DNA from: Novosphingobium mangrovisedimenti
Lineage (GTDB): Bacteria; Pseudomonadota; Alphaproteobacteria; Sphingomonadales; Sphingomonadaceae
Direction: 5' to 3'
NCBI RefSeq assembly: GCF_025153475.1
Contig: NZ_JANZXA010000005.1
Coordinates: forward strand, 124,001 to 188,000
Length of the DNA stretch: 64,000 bases
Numbering within the stretch: position 1 is the stretch's first letter; every line of letters begins with the position of its first letter. Positions 53,541 to 62,848 of the stretch are shown here, piece by piece. A program made the translations under genes and the position numbers. The notes under the pieces were generated by a model. That model was given only the letters and a program-made list of their open reading frames with translations, was not told where the DNA came from and did not search any database.

Positions 53541-55148
53541 TCACCCCGCCTTCAGTTCCCCGTCCAGCCGTTCCGCCAACCGCAGCGCCAGTGCCACCAG
53601 CGTGAAGGTCGGGTTCGCCCAGCCCGCCGTCGGGAACACCGAACTGCCCGCCACATGCAGGTTGGCGAGACCATGCACCTTGCCATGCGCATCGACCACG
53701 CCGGTCTTCGCATCGTCGCTCATGCGGGTGCCGCCCACGTGGTGATAGCCGGCGATAGGGTGGTTGCCGACAGTGGGATCGACCGGCCAGTCGTTGCCCG
53801 CTTCCGCGATCCACTCGGTCGGCGTCACATGGCCCTGCCCCATGCGCTGCAGTTCCTCGCCGAAGACGCGGGCGAAGACGCGGGCGGTGTGCTTGTCGAG
53901 CGCGTCGAGCTGCCAGTCGAGGTCGGCCTGCCGCTCGCCCAGCGCGTTGCGCTTGTCTGACAGGACAATGCGGCTGTCCGGGTTGGGCGCCTGCTCGCCG
54001 CGGATGATCATGTAGAGGCCGGTCATCCCGGTATTGGCCATGGCTGCTTCCACCTTCTCGCGCACGGCGCGGTGGAACCAGCCGCGCAGGCCCCGGTAGA
54101 TGTGGTCGAGCGTGCGGCCAGTGCGGTTCGGGTTCAGCGAGTGCTTGATCGTACCGTAAAGCTTGTTACCCAGCGCCACGCCCTTTTCCGGCGGGCGCTG
54201 CAGCTTGAAGGTGACGATCGAGTTCATCGCCCCTTCCGCTTCCTGCACCGCGTCGGACAGGCGCAGCACCGGCGCCAGCGGCGGGCCGGACTTCATGAAG
54301 CGCTTCTGGTAGGCGGCCCAGAGATCGAACGGGCGCGATGTCTCCACCTTGCCGATGCGGCCGGTGGGATGTTCCATGAAGAAGCGGCCGAGCTGGTCGT
54401 GGGCATTGCCGAGGCCGCCTGCGATCACGTCGTCGGACGCCATCATCAGCCGCACGTTCTCGATCGCGCCGCAAGCGAGAACATAGTGCTTCGCCTTGAG
54501 CCGGGCCGACTGGCCGGTGAGCGTCCTGATTTCGACATGCTCGATCTCTGCGCCGTTCGCGCTCGCCTGCACCTGCGTGGCATTGGCGTGGAGCACGATG
54601 GTGAGGTTGGGCGCGTCGATCAGGTCCTTCGTGCGCGCCTGTGCGAAACGCTCGGTCGCCTCGTCGAAGCGCCACAGATCGGTCGCCAGCTTTTCCGGGT
54701 CAAAGCCCTGATCTGGAATACCGCAGAGGCGGTAGGCATCGTCCCATTCGAACGGGCCGATTTCGAAAATGTCCTGCGCCTGCCGCCAGTAGGGCATCAC
54801 CTGATCGCGCGTGATCGGCCAGCCCGAATGCGGCACCCAGCTGCGCTTGGCGAAGTCGATCTCGTCGAGCAAGGCGCAGCGCCCGCCCCAGATCGAGACC
54901 GTGCCGCCGAAGAAGCGCAGACGCGATTCCTCCAGCGGGTAGTAATCGTGGCCGATGTTGGCGCCGTCGTAGAGCGCCTGCGTCTTCTCCTCGAAGTCCA
55001 TGCCGCCGCTTTCGGCCAGGCACACCTGATGCCCCGCACGCATCAGCTCGCGCGCGAGCGTCACGCCCGCCGCGCCCGCGCCGATCACGCAGACGTCGAA
55101 CTGCCTTCCGGCAAGGGCTTCGGGGGTTTTCTGGAGATCAACGAGCAT
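53541..55148 (-). CDS. GMC-family FAD-dependent oxidoreductase
   Basis: A 535-residue flavoprotein. The N-terminal dinucleotide-binding motif is FDVCVIGAGAAGVTLARE and the C-terminal GMC_oxred_C region has GYHHVGGTRM and HVAGSSVFPTAGWANPTFT with the catalytic His/Asn pair. The family oxidises alcohols, sugars or sterols. It overlaps the 3' end of asnB by 11 bases and is co-directional, so the two are translationally linked. I chose the ATG at 55148; the open frame extends upstream antisense to asnB without conservation. Confidence 0.88.
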   Translation of the reverse strand: MLVDLQKTPEALAGRQFDVCVIGAGAAGVTLARELMRAGHQVCLAESGGMDFEEKTQALYDGANIGHDYYPLEESRLRFFGGTVSIWGGRCALLDEIDFAKRSWVPHSGWPITRDQVMPYWRQAQDIFEIGPFEWDDAYRLCGIPDQGFDPEKLATDLWRFDEATERFAQARTKDLIDAPNLTIVLHANATQVQASANGAEIEHVEIRTLTGQSARLKAKHYVLACGAIENVRLMMASDDVIAGGLGNAHDQLGRFFMEHPTGRIGKVETSRPFDLWAAYQKRFMKSGPPLAPVLRLSDAVQEAEGAMNSIVTFKLQRPPEKGVALGNKLYGTIKHSLNPNRTGRTLDHIYRGLRGWFHRAVREKVEAAMANTGMTGLYMIIRGEQAPNPDSRIVLSDKRNALGERQADLDWQLDALDKHTARVFARVFGEELQRMGQGHVTPTEWIAEAGNDWPVDPTVGNHPIAGYHHVGGTRMSDDAKTGVVDAHGKVHGLANLHVAGSSVFPTAGWANPTFTLVALALRLAERLDGELKAG

Positions 55149-57057
55149 CGAAAGTCTGGTCCCACCAGCAGGAGAACATGGCGATCGCGTAGAGGATGCG
55201 CCCGTGATTGGCCACGCCCGCGGCATGTTCGGCGAACAGCTTCTGCACGGCGTCCTCGCGCAGATAGCCGCTCTTCGAAGCGCCGCTGGAGGTCCAGGCC
55301 TCCTGCGCGAAAGTGGCAAAACCGCCGCTGAACCACTCGGCGAAGGGAAGCTGGAAGCCGAGCTTGCGCTCATCCAGCGCGCCGGGGAAGAGCCAGGGTT
55401 CCACCGCCTTGCGCAGGGCATATTTGCCGACCTTGCCGCGCAACTTCATGGCGCGGGGCATCGTCAGCGCCCAGTCAACCAGCTTGTGACTGAGAAACGG
55501 CACCCGCGCTTCGAGCGAATGCGCCATCGAGCCCCGGTCGGTGCGGTTGAGCAGCGAGGCCGGCATGTGGACGGTGAGGTCCGCCAGCATGAACTGCGAC
55601 AGCGGATCGAGATCGCGCGCGCCAGGGTAGCCGAAGTACTCGCGTTCCAGATCGGCGAAGGGATGATCGCTCTCCTGCCGGGCATGGAAGCCGGGCTCGT
55701 AGAGCGCCTCGCGCACCCACGGGGTGGAGATCTGCGTGCCCTGGAAGAAGCGCTGGTAGTTATTTTCCAGCATGGCCGACTGGCGAAACCGGCGCGCATT
55801 CTGCCGCAGGTAGTTGAGCCGCTTGCTGCCCATGCCGGGCACATGGTCGATCGCCGCCAGCACCGGCTCCAGCATCCGCAGCAGCGGCCCGGTCCGCGCG
55901 GCGGCGAGCGCCGTGCGCTGGCGCTTGTACCCGGCGAAGATCTCGTCCGAACCCTCGCCGCAGAGCACGACCTTCACATGCTCGGCCGCGAGTTTCGAGA
56001 GGTGCCACACCGGCACGGCTGCCGTGGCGGCGCAGGGCTCGTCATGGCTGCGCTGCACTTCGGGGAGCATGATCCCGGCATCCTGCGGCTGGAGCGGCAA
56101 GGTAATGTGCTCGCAGCCTAGATGCCGGGCGATGCGCGCCGCCGCTTCGGTCTCGTCGATCGAGGTGCCCGGAAAGCCCATGGTGAAGGCCTTGACCGGC
56201 GTGGTGGCATGATGCGCCATGGCCGCGACGACCGCACTCGAATCCACTCCGCCTGACAGGAACGCGCCGACCGTCACGTCCGCCAGCATGTGGCGTTTGG
56301 TCGTCTCGGAAACCCAATGGCGGGTCTGCTCGATCCACTCGGCTTCGGACAGGCCCTCGGTCACCCGGAATTCGGGGCGCCAGAACGGACGGATCTCCGG
56401 CTCACCCTCCGGCCCGATGTGAAGCACATGGCCGGGCGGCAGCGTCTTCACTTCCTGCCAGATCGAGCGCGGCTTCTGCACGTGCCCGAACATGAAGAAG
56501 TCATGCACGCCGCGCTCGCAGACGGTGAAGTCCAGCCCACCGCCATCGGGCGAGGACATCGCCCGCAAGGTGCGGATTTCCGAACCGAAGGCGATCCCGC
56601 CCTGCTGCAGCGTGTAGTAGACCGGCTTGATCCCCAGCGGGTCGCGCGCGAGCACCAGACGGCGCTCTTTCGCATCCCAGATGGCTAGGCCGTACATGCC
56701 TTCCAGCCTAGGCCAAGCCTCATCGCCCCAGCGCACGTAGGCGGCCAGGATCGTCTCGGTGTCACCGTGAGTGGAGAACTGCCAGCCCCAGTCGGCCAGT
56801 TCCTCGCGCAGTTCCGGAAAATTGTAGACTTCGCCGTTGAAGACGATCGCCCAGCGCCCGTCCGCCGAAAACATCGGCTGGTGGCCGCCTTCCAGATCGA
56901 CGATCGAAAGGCGGCGGTGGCCCAGCCCCAGATCACCGTCGATATGCACGCCTTCGTCGTCGGGGCCACGATGCACGATGGTCCGGCAGGCGCGCGTAAT
57001 CGCTTCGCGCGGCACCGGCCTGCCGCCGCGCCTGTACCAGCCGGTTATGCCGCACAT
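55138..57057 (-). CDS. asnB: asparagine synthetase (glutamine-hydrolysing)
   Basis: A 639-residue bifunctional enzyme. Cys2 (MCGITGWYR) is the glutaminase nucleophile of the class II amidotransferase domain (1-200). The synthetase domain has the PP-loop SGGVDSS at 268-274 and the ATP/aspartate-binding region PVKAFTMGF. AsnB-like enzymes also form amides on other carboxylates in glycan and secondary-metabolite pathways. Position in an operon with an MFS transporter upstream and a GMC oxidoreductase downstream points to a dedicated rather than general role. Confidence 0.93.
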   Translation of the reverse strand: MCGITGWYRRGGRPVPREAITRACRTIVHRGPDDEGVHIDGDLGLGHRRLSIVDLEGGHQPMFSADGRWAIVFNGEVYNFPELREELADWGWQFSTHGDTETILAAYVRWGDEAWPRLEGMYGLAIWDAKERRLVLARDPLGIKPVYYTLQQGGIAFGSEIRTLRAMSSPDGGGLDFTVCERGVHDFFMFGHVQKPRSIWQEVKTLPPGHVLHIGPEGEPEIRPFWRPEFRVTEGLSEAEWIEQTRHWVSETTKRHMLADVTVGAFLSGGVDSSAVVAAMAHHATTPVKAFTMGFPGTSIDETEAAARIARHLGCEHITLPLQPQDAGIMLPEVQRSHDEPCAATAAVPVWHLSKLAAEHVKVVLCGEGSDEIFAGYKRQRTALAAARTGPLLRMLEPVLAAIDHVPGMGSKRLNYLRQNARRFRQSAMLENNYQRFFQGTQISTPWVREALYEPGFHARQESDHPFADLEREYFGYPGARDLDPLSQFMLADLTVHMPASLLNRTDRGSMAHSLEARVPFLSHKLVDWALTMPRAMKLRGKVGKYALRKAVEPWLFPGALDERKLGFQLPFAEWFSGGFATFAQEAWTSSGASKSGYLREDAVQKLFAEHAAGVANHGRILYAIAMFSCWWDQTFDAR

Positions 57058-57113
57058 GGGCCCCTCGTCGTTGCCGCCATGACTATGGCGGTTCCGTTAC
57101 AGAGGCAGACCGG

Positions 57114-58388
57114 TCAGGAAAAGGCCTCGGTTTCGTTAACTTCCTGCCACCGTGGATAAGGCGGCAGTAGGATCAGCAACATGCCACCTACCGTGCAGCC
57201 GACCACGCCCAGCCACAGGAATGGTCCATAGCCCCCCATGGTGTCGTAGATACGTCCCGCGATGAACGGGCCAAGCCCCGATCCCAACGCCACGAGCGCG
57301 GACATCAAGCCGTAGATCGAACCGAAGTTGCGCATGCCGGCATAGCCCACGGTCAGGAACGCGCAGATCTGCATCTTCGTCCCCGCCGCGTAGCCGTTGA
57401 TGACCACGGCCACGATCACCGCTGCCGTGGATTCGATGAAGCGGTCGAGCATGAAGAACGTTACCGCCGTCACGCCCATGGTCAGGCCGCCGATCCAGTT
57501 GGGCCGGAAGCGATCGAGCAGGAAACCGGTGGTCAGCTTGCCGACGACACCGGCGATGCCACCCAGCGACATCATCCAGGCGGCAGTCTCGCGCGGGACG
57601 CCGCTTTCGGTGAGGATGGGAAACAGGTGGATGCCAAGGCCGATCGTAAGCAGCATGACGATGAAGGTGGACACGGCCACCATCCACAGCGCCGGACTAC
57701 GCCAGGCCTGCGCCTTTGTGAGCCCCGGCAAGGAGACACTGCCGCGCGCCCTGGCGGTCTCACCCCGCTTGGCTGCGGCCCGCGCATGGCGGTCATGGGC
57801 ATCGAAGAGGAACAGCCAGCACAGCAGCAGCGTCAATCCACCCCAACCCGCGCCGAGCCAGAAGAAAGCCCCGCGCCAACCGGTGGTGACGATCAGCCAG
57901 TTGCCGAGCGGCGGCACTACCGTCTGCGCGATCGCGGTGCCCGCCACGACGATGCCGAGCGCGAGGCCGCGCCCCTTTTCGAACACGCCCGCAACCGCCG
58001 TGGTCCAGATCGTCGACTTGATCGAGGTGAGGATGAGCCCGAAGAGCGCCCACATCATCAGCCACTGCGTGCGGCTGCCGTCCGCCAGCGCGAACATGGC
58101 GGTACCCGCCATGGTCACGACGATGCCGGGAAGTGCAAGGCGGCGCGAACCGAACCGGTCGATCATCGCCCCGTAGAACGGAGAGAGCAGCGCGGTCACG
58201 CCAGTCGCGATCGCGGGACCAGCCGAGAGCACCGACTTGTCCCAGCCGAACTCGCGGTTCAATGGCTCCATGAACAGGCCGACAGCCGAGAGCAGGACCG
58301 AGAAAAAGGAAAATCCGATCGCCGATGCCAGGACCAGCGTCCAGCCCGACGACCATTCCTCCCCCTGCGTCCGCCCACTATCTTCCAT
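57114..58388 (-). CDS. MFS transporter, OFA/MCT type
   Basis: A 424-residue twelve-helix major facilitator. The N-terminal WTLVLASAIGFSFFSVLLSAVGLFMEPLNREFGW and GAMIDRFGSRRLALPG between helices 2 and 3 fit oxalate/formate antiporter or monocarboxylate-transporter relatives (each motif given in part). GGGAGGGAC lies nine bases before the ATG at 58388; a further upstream start adds 18 basic residues. It is 56 bases upstream of asnB and probably co-transcribed. It may import or export the substrate or product of that operon. Confidence 0.85.
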   Translation of the reverse strand: MEDSGRTQGEEWSSGWTLVLASAIGFSFFSVLLSAVGLFMEPLNREFGWDKSVLSAGPAIATGVTALLSPFYGAMIDRFGSRRLALPGIVVTMAGTAMFALADGSRTQWLMMWALFGLILTSIKSTIWTTAVAGVFEKGRGLALGIVVAGTAIAQTVVPPLGNWLIVTTGWRGAFFWLGAGWGGLTLLLCWLFLFDAHDRHARAAAKRGETARARGSVSLPGLTKAQAWRSPALWMVAVSTFIVMLLTIGLGIHLFPILTESGVPRETAAWMMSLGGIAGVVGKLTTGFLLDRFRPNWIGGLTMGVTAVTFFMLDRFIESTAAVIVAVVINGYAAGTKMQICAFLTVGYAGMRNFGSIYGLMSALVALGSGLGPFIAGRIYDTMGGYGPFLWLGVVGCTVGGMLLILLPPYPRWQEVNETEAFS

Positions 58389-58483
58389 TCGGACAGTCCC
58401 TCCCTTTCGCCGGCAGCGTAGATAGGAAGGAGAAATTGGCAATCGGCCGGCTGCCAGCGCCGCCCGGGCGATGCCGGGGCCGG

Positions 58484-58924
58484 TCAGATCTTGCGCTCAA
58501 GCTCCAGGTAGTCGCGCGGAATGCGCAAGGACGCGGCCGCGACCTGCGTTTCGCGCAGGAACAGCACCAGCCCCACCATGAGCAGCGTGAGCGCCATGAT
58601 GAAGGTCCCCGCAGCGATCAGCCGCACTTCGGCACCCAGCAGTTCCTCGCAGAACAGCAGAAAGACGGTCGTGCCGATGAACAGCGCGCTCAGCACCAGC
58701 AGGCGCATGGCCTGGCCGATCAGCCGGATACGCTGATCGACCGTGCGGATTTCCAGCACCACCATGTCGTGCTCGTTCCCCTGCGTGGTTGTATGCTGGC
58801 CTTGCAGGACCCGGGCCCGGTCGACGACGCGACTGAGACGCGCCGTGAGCAGGTTGAGGATGTTGCCGATCGCCACCAGCATGAACACCGGGGCGAGAGC
58901 GAGCTGGATGGTCTGGGCGATCAT
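58484..58924 (-). CDS. DUF2721 membrane protein
   Basis: A 146-residue protein with an N-terminal hydrophobic segment (LALAPVFMLVAIGNILNLL), a polar RVVDRARVLQ region and two further helices. This is the DUF2721 layout, of unknown function. AAGGG precedes the ATG at 58924, which also excludes an Arg-rich 35-residue upstream extension. It starts 23 bases after manA ends on the same strand, so it may belong to the manC-manA transcript. Confidence 0.78.
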   Translation of the reverse strand: MIAQTIQLALAPVFMLVAIGNILNLLTARLSRVVDRARVLQGQHTTTQGNEHDMVVLEIRTVDQRIRLIGQAMRLLVLSALFIGTTVFLLFCEELLGAEVRLIAAGTFIMALTLLMVGLVLFLRETQVAAASLRIPRDYLELERKI

Positions 58925-58947
58925 ACTGCCCTTATCGCACCGCTTCG

Positions 58948-59760
58948 CTAGACTGCACAGGGCCTTGCAAGGAGACAGATCCCGCCTTCGGCGAAACGGA
59001 CCGCATCCAGACCGTCGGCCAGCGCGCAACCGCCGGGCGCGACAGTCTCGCCCGCCACCGTAACCAGCCCTTCGCGTGGGATCACGAGCAATGCGCCGGG
59101 AAAGCGCGCAGCCGTCTCGGCGCCGGGCGCTCCCTCGACCTGATCGAGCAGGAACAGCGGCCCGTCCACAAGCACCTGCGTCCCGCGAGGCGGGATTGCC
59201 TTGTGCCAGGCGGCGAGATCGTAGGGTGCGCCCATCGCCACGGCCATGCCCTCTTCCAGATGCAGTTGGCGCGGGCGGCCATAGTCGAACAGGCGATAGG
59301 TGATGTCCGAGTTCTGCTGGACTTCGATCAGGCTAACCCCCGCGCCGATGGCATGAACGGTGTTGGCCGGGATGTAGAAGAAGTCGCCCGGCCGAACTTC
59401 ATGCCATGTCATGAGACCTTCGATCGACCCGTCGATGGCGGCGGCGCGCATGCCCTCTTCCCCGATTGCCGCATCGAAGCCGATCCCGAGCCGCGCACCG
59501 GGCTCGGCATCCACGATCAACCAGCATTCTTCCTTGCCCTGACGACCAATCCCCTTGTCCAGCGTCTGCGCGTCGGAAGGGTGGACCTGTACCGAGAGCT
59601 TCTCGCTGGTGAAGATGTACTTGACCAGCAGATCGGGCAGTTCAGCCGGTGGCTCGAACCAGATCTCGCCGATGCGCTGACCTTCGGGCGCCACAAAAGG
59701 TGCGGGCAGGATGTCCTTGCCCCAGGGTTTTTCGACCTGCCGGATGGGAAGTACCCCCAT
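58948..59760 (-). CDS. manA: class I mannose-6-phosphate isomerase
   Basis: A 270-residue cupin-type zinc enzyme that interconverts fructose-6-phosphate and mannose-6-phosphate. VEKPWGKDIL, LSVQVHPSDA with metal-ligand His, FFYIPANTVHAIGAG and EVQQNSDITYRLFDYGR are the PMI type I signatures. It is the short form without the C-terminal extension of E. coli ManA. It starts 14 bases after manC, with which it supplies GDP-mannose. Confidence 0.92.
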   Translation of the reverse strand: MGVLPIRQVEKPWGKDILPAPFVAPEGQRIGEIWFEPPAELPDLLVKYIFTSEKLSVQVHPSDAQTLDKGIGRQGKEECWLIVDAEPGARLGIGFDAAIGEEGMRAAAIDGSIEGLMTWHEVRPGDFFYIPANTVHAIGAGVSLIEVQQNSDITYRLFDYGRPRQLHLEEGMAVAMGAPYDLAAWHKAIPPRGTQVLVDGPLFLLDQVEGAPGAETAARFPGALLVIPREGLVTVAGETVAPGGCALADGLDAVRFAEGGICLLARPCAV

Positions 59761-59774
59761 TGACCAGCTCCCTC

Positions 59775-60818
59775 CTACTGGTTCGCCGCCCCGTCCAGCT
59801 TGCCGACCTTCTGCACGCCCGCAACCGTAGTGATCATGACGTCGTTGCCATCGACCACGACGATCACGTCCTTCAGGCCGATCACCGACACACGTGGCCC
59901 ATCAGTGTCGACAAGGACATTGCAACAATCGACGAGTTCGCTGGACCCGTTGCCCCGCACGGTGTTGCCGTTCTCGTCACGCTCGAGCGCTTCGTGCAGG
60001 GCGTCCCAGTTGCCGATGTCGGACCAGTCCATGTTCGCCGGCACCATGGCGGCGCGGTCGGTGTTTTCCATGACCGCGTAGTCGACCGAATCGCTTTCGA
60101 CGCCGGAAAAGGTTTCCGCGTCGGGATGGAAGCGCGGGCCGTCTTCATTGCCCTTGGCCACGGCTTCGGCCACAACCGCCGCGATCTGCGGACGATGGGC
60201 GGCAAGTTCCCGGAGGAAATCCTTGACACGGAAAGCAAAAATCCCGCCATTCCAAGCGTAGCCGCCATCCGCCAGGAAAGCCTTGGCCCGTTCGAGATCC
60301 GGCTTCTCCACGAACTGGGCCGTGCGGAAGCCCTTCTCACCGACCGGTTCGCCGCGCTTGAGATAGCCGAAGCCGGTCTCGGGCGCGGTCGCCTCGATCC
60401 CGAAAGAGACGAGCCAGCCGTCCTGCGCAAGATCGGCCGCAGCCAGCGCGGCATCCACGAAAGCCTGCGCATTGCCGATGTGATGGTCGCTCGGGCAGAC
60501 CAGCATGACGGCATCCTCGGACAGGCGGTTGGCTGCAAGAGCGATCGCCGCCGCCGTGTTCTTCGCAGCCGGTTCAACGATGATCCGAGCCCCTTCGGCG
60601 CTGCCCAGCTGTTGCTCGACATGTTCGAGATGCTGGCGCCCCGTCACCACCACCGGTGGCGAAAAGCCGCGTTCGGCAGGACAGCGCGCAACAGCGGCCT
60701 CGAACAGGGTACAGTCCCCCACAAGCGGCAAAAAAGGCTTGGGCTTGGTTGCTCGACTGCGCGGCCAGAGTCGCGTGCCGCTGCCGCCGCACAAGATTAC
60801 GGGAACAATATCAGGCAT
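59775..60818 (-). CDS. manC: mannose-1-phosphate guanylyltransferase
   Basis: A 347-residue nucleotidyltransferase making GDP-mannose from GTP and mannose-1-phosphate. The N-terminal VILCGGSGTRLWPRSR and KPKPFLPL hold the pyrophosphorylase signature, and FVEKPDLERAK the sugar-phosphate loop. It lacks the fused PMI domain of bifunctional ManC, consistent with a separate manA downstream. ATG at 60818 is chosen; TTG at 60827 adds three residues. GDP-mannose would feed exopolysaccharide, LPS or glycolipids. Confidence 0.94.
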   Translation of the reverse strand: MPDIVPVILCGGSGTRLWPRSRATKPKPFLPLVGDCTLFEAAVARCPAERGFSPPVVVTGRQHLEHVEQQLGSAEGARIIVEPAAKNTAAAIALAANRLSEDAVMLVCPSDHHIGNAQAFVDAALAAADLAQDGWLVSFGIEATAPETGFGYLKRGEPVGEKGFRTAQFVEKPDLERAKAFLADGGYAWNGGIFAFRVKDFLRELAAHRPQIAAVVAEAVAKGNEDGPRFHPDAETFSGVESDSVDYAVMENTDRAAMVPANMDWSDIGNWDALHEALERDENGNTVRGNGSSELVDCCNVLVDTDGPRVSVIGLKDVIVVVDGNDVMITTVAGVQKVGKLDGAANQ

Positions 60819-60949
60819 GTTTTCCAATCAGCCGTAATTCCATGAAGCATAGTGCAATCTATTACCGGCCGAATGCTGCATTGCAACGACCGCCGTTGAC
60901 AAGTTTTATCATGACTAAAGAATTTACTATCAATCAGGTCTCTGCATCA

Positions 60950-61669
60950 TCAATAAAACCAACGCTGCCGCCAACGGTAAGTCGCCTCTACAGGACTTCC
61001 CTCCGCGTCCAGCGCCGGCCGGAACCGGAAACGCTTCGTCGCGAGCGCACAAGTGATCCGGTCCGCCGCGGGATCGGGGCTGGGTTGTACGATACGGCAT
61101 GCCTTGACACGCCCATCCGCACCCACGGTCATCTCGATGGTCACGGAGGCCCCGATCCGAAGATCGCGGCTGGCTCGCGGATAGTCCTTCGCCGAATTGA
61201 TGTCACCCTTGATCTTGACCGTGGGCGTGGCCTGCCCGCCGCCCTGCCCCATGCCGCCCGCGCCCGCGCCGGTACCGTAGCCCGGCCCTGAAGCACCGCT
61301 GCCCTCGCCCTCGGGCCGGGCCCCCGACGCGTTTTCGTCCCCGTTACCCGCCGCCGGAGGGGCCTGGGTCGGCTTCACCACGACACGCGCGGGAGGCGCT
61401 GCCGCGTCGCGAGGTCGGGCTTTTCGGCCCGGTGCGCCGGAGGCGCCCTCCTCCCTTGGCGGAGCCGCACTCGGCGATGGCACAGGCTCGGGCGGCGGTG
61501 GCGGCAACGGCACGGTAAAGGCCTGCGTTACGGCGTCGACCACCGTTGCCGCGAAACGGGGCGTGAATGCCCGGACGAGTAACGCGATCAACACGACATG
61601 AATGAGCAGCACGAGCGCAATAACCCCCCACCGCGTACCGGGGCCCGTGCGGAAATCGGCCTGTCTCAT
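60950..61669 (-). CDS. tonB: energy transducer TonB
   Basis: A 239-residue TonB-family protein. One N-terminal transmembrane segment (about 15-35) precedes a long Pro/Ala/Gly-rich periplasmic linker. The C-terminal TonB domain (about 150-239) has YPRASRDLRIGASVTIEMTVG and FRFRPALDAEG. It energises outer-membrane receptors such as the one at 62849. I prefer the ATG at 61669; the frame extends 20 residues upstream with a basic, non-membrane stretch. No exbB or exbD is adjacent. Confidence 0.88.
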   Translation of the reverse strand: MRQADFRTGPGTRWGVIALVLLIHVVLIALLVRAFTPRFAATVVDAVTQAFTVPLPPPPPEPVPSPSAAPPREEGASGAPGRKARPRDAAAPPARVVVKPTQAPPAAGNGDENASGARPEGEGSGASGPGYGTGAGAGGMGQGGGQATPTVKIKGDINSAKDYPRASRDLRIGASVTIEMTVGADGRVKACRIVQPSPDPAADRITCALATKRFRFRPALDAEGSPVEATYRWRQRWFY

Positions 61670-61801
61670 GGGGCCGCAGTGCCACAGGCGCCGCCGGCAA
61701 GGCAATGTTGGTTTTGACAAGTCGGGCAACTCGCTTCATTCCCTCATGCGAACCATGATTCACAAATACGACGCATTAATGAAAAGGAGGAGGCCATCGG
61801 C

Positions 61802-62530
61802 ATGACGGTTTCTCACACCCTTCGTTGCATCCACAGGAACGTCACGCTCGAAGGATTCACAATACGGCCAACCGTCGCGCGCCCACGTGGCACCGTACTC
61901 ATGTTCCCCGGCGCGACCGGACCGGGAGACAGCTTTCGCAAGGCCATGCGCGAGCTTGCCGATGAGGGATATCTGGCGATCGGCATCGACATGTACGGCG
62001 TCGGCGCGGATCTTTCGACGCCGCAAGCCGCCGGCGCATACTTCACCGCCTTGCTGAATGCCCCCGAACTTCTGCGCGAGCGCGTCGTCACCTGGTTCGA
62101 AACCGTGTGCGCCCTTCCCGAGGTCGATCCCGCGCGCGTTTCCGCCATCGGCTACTGCTTCGGCGGCAAGTGCGTCCTCGAACTGGCACGCAGCGGTGCG
62201 CCGGTTGCCTCGGTCACAAGTTTTCACGGCCTGCTGACAACCCACGCTCCGGCGCGGACAGGCGAAGTCAGCGCCGACATCGCCGTCTGGTCCGGTGGCC
62301 GGGATCCCTATGCTCCGCGCGCCGACCTCGATGCGTTGCGCGTCGAACTCGACGCAGCGGGGGCCAGCTATCAGGTCACCCTGTTTTCCAACGCACAGCA
62401 TTCCTTCACCGATCCCGATCACGACGGGATCGCCGACGGCATTGGATATGACGCCTGTGCTCATCGTGTTGCCTGGGTGGGAACTCTGGCCATGCTCGCA
62501 GAACGTATAGGCCGGCAGCTGCCCCCCTGA
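61802..62530 (+). CDS. dienelactone hydrolase-family protein
   Basis: A 242-residue alpha/beta hydrolase with a Cys-Asp-His triad: Cys119 (GYCFGGK), Asp168 (GGRDPYAP) and His200 (AQHSFTD). Dienelactone hydrolases open lactones in haloaromatic degradation, but family members also act on other esters. A GGAGGAGG stretch precedes the ATG, about ten bases away. It lies just upstream of a TonB-dependent receptor in the same direction, which may point to linked uptake and hydrolysis of one substrate. Confidence 0.85.
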   Translation: MTVSHTLRCIHRNVTLEGFTIRPTVARPRGTVLMFPGATGPGDSFRKAMRELADEGYLAIGIDMYGVGADLSTPQAAGAYFTALLNAPELLRERVVTWFETVCALPEVDPARVSAIGYCFGGKCVLELARSGAPVASVTSFHGLLTTHAPARTGEVSADIAVWSGGRDPYAPRADLDALRVELDAAGASYQVTLFSNAQHSFTDPDHDGIADGIGYDACAHRVAWVGTLAMLAERIGRQLPP

Positions 62531-62848
62531 CTGTTGTCAATCAGCAACATCCGGCAAAAAATTCTATGGTTCGACGCTTGATTCACAATTGAGAACTGAA
62601 TGCGAATGCTTTTGCTTGCATCCCAATGCGAGTTCAGTACTCTCAGACACAACCAAAGAAAAAAGCCGACAACACGGCGCATTGGGTGAGAGGAAGCACG
62701 AAAGGAGACATGGGGGACGATCCATGATCGGATCGTATCATCCTGCCATCTCCACAGGGCTGACCAACTCTAACGGACCGGAAAACCGGCCGTCCGGCGT
62801 TCGCGTTGTCGAAACGTGAGAACAAAGTTTCCGGAGGAGAGGAAAGTC
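62531..62848 (+). other. intergenic region before the second receptor
   Basis: A 318-base gap. It is more AT-rich at 62,560-62,680 and probably holds the receptor promoter. I see no ORF with a ribosome-binding site and no stable hairpin. Confidence 0.5.

Noticed and set aside
55149..55421. Upstream extension of the GMC oxidoreductase frame
   Set aside because: It runs inside asnB in another frame, and the conserved FAD-binding fold starts right after the ATG at 55148.
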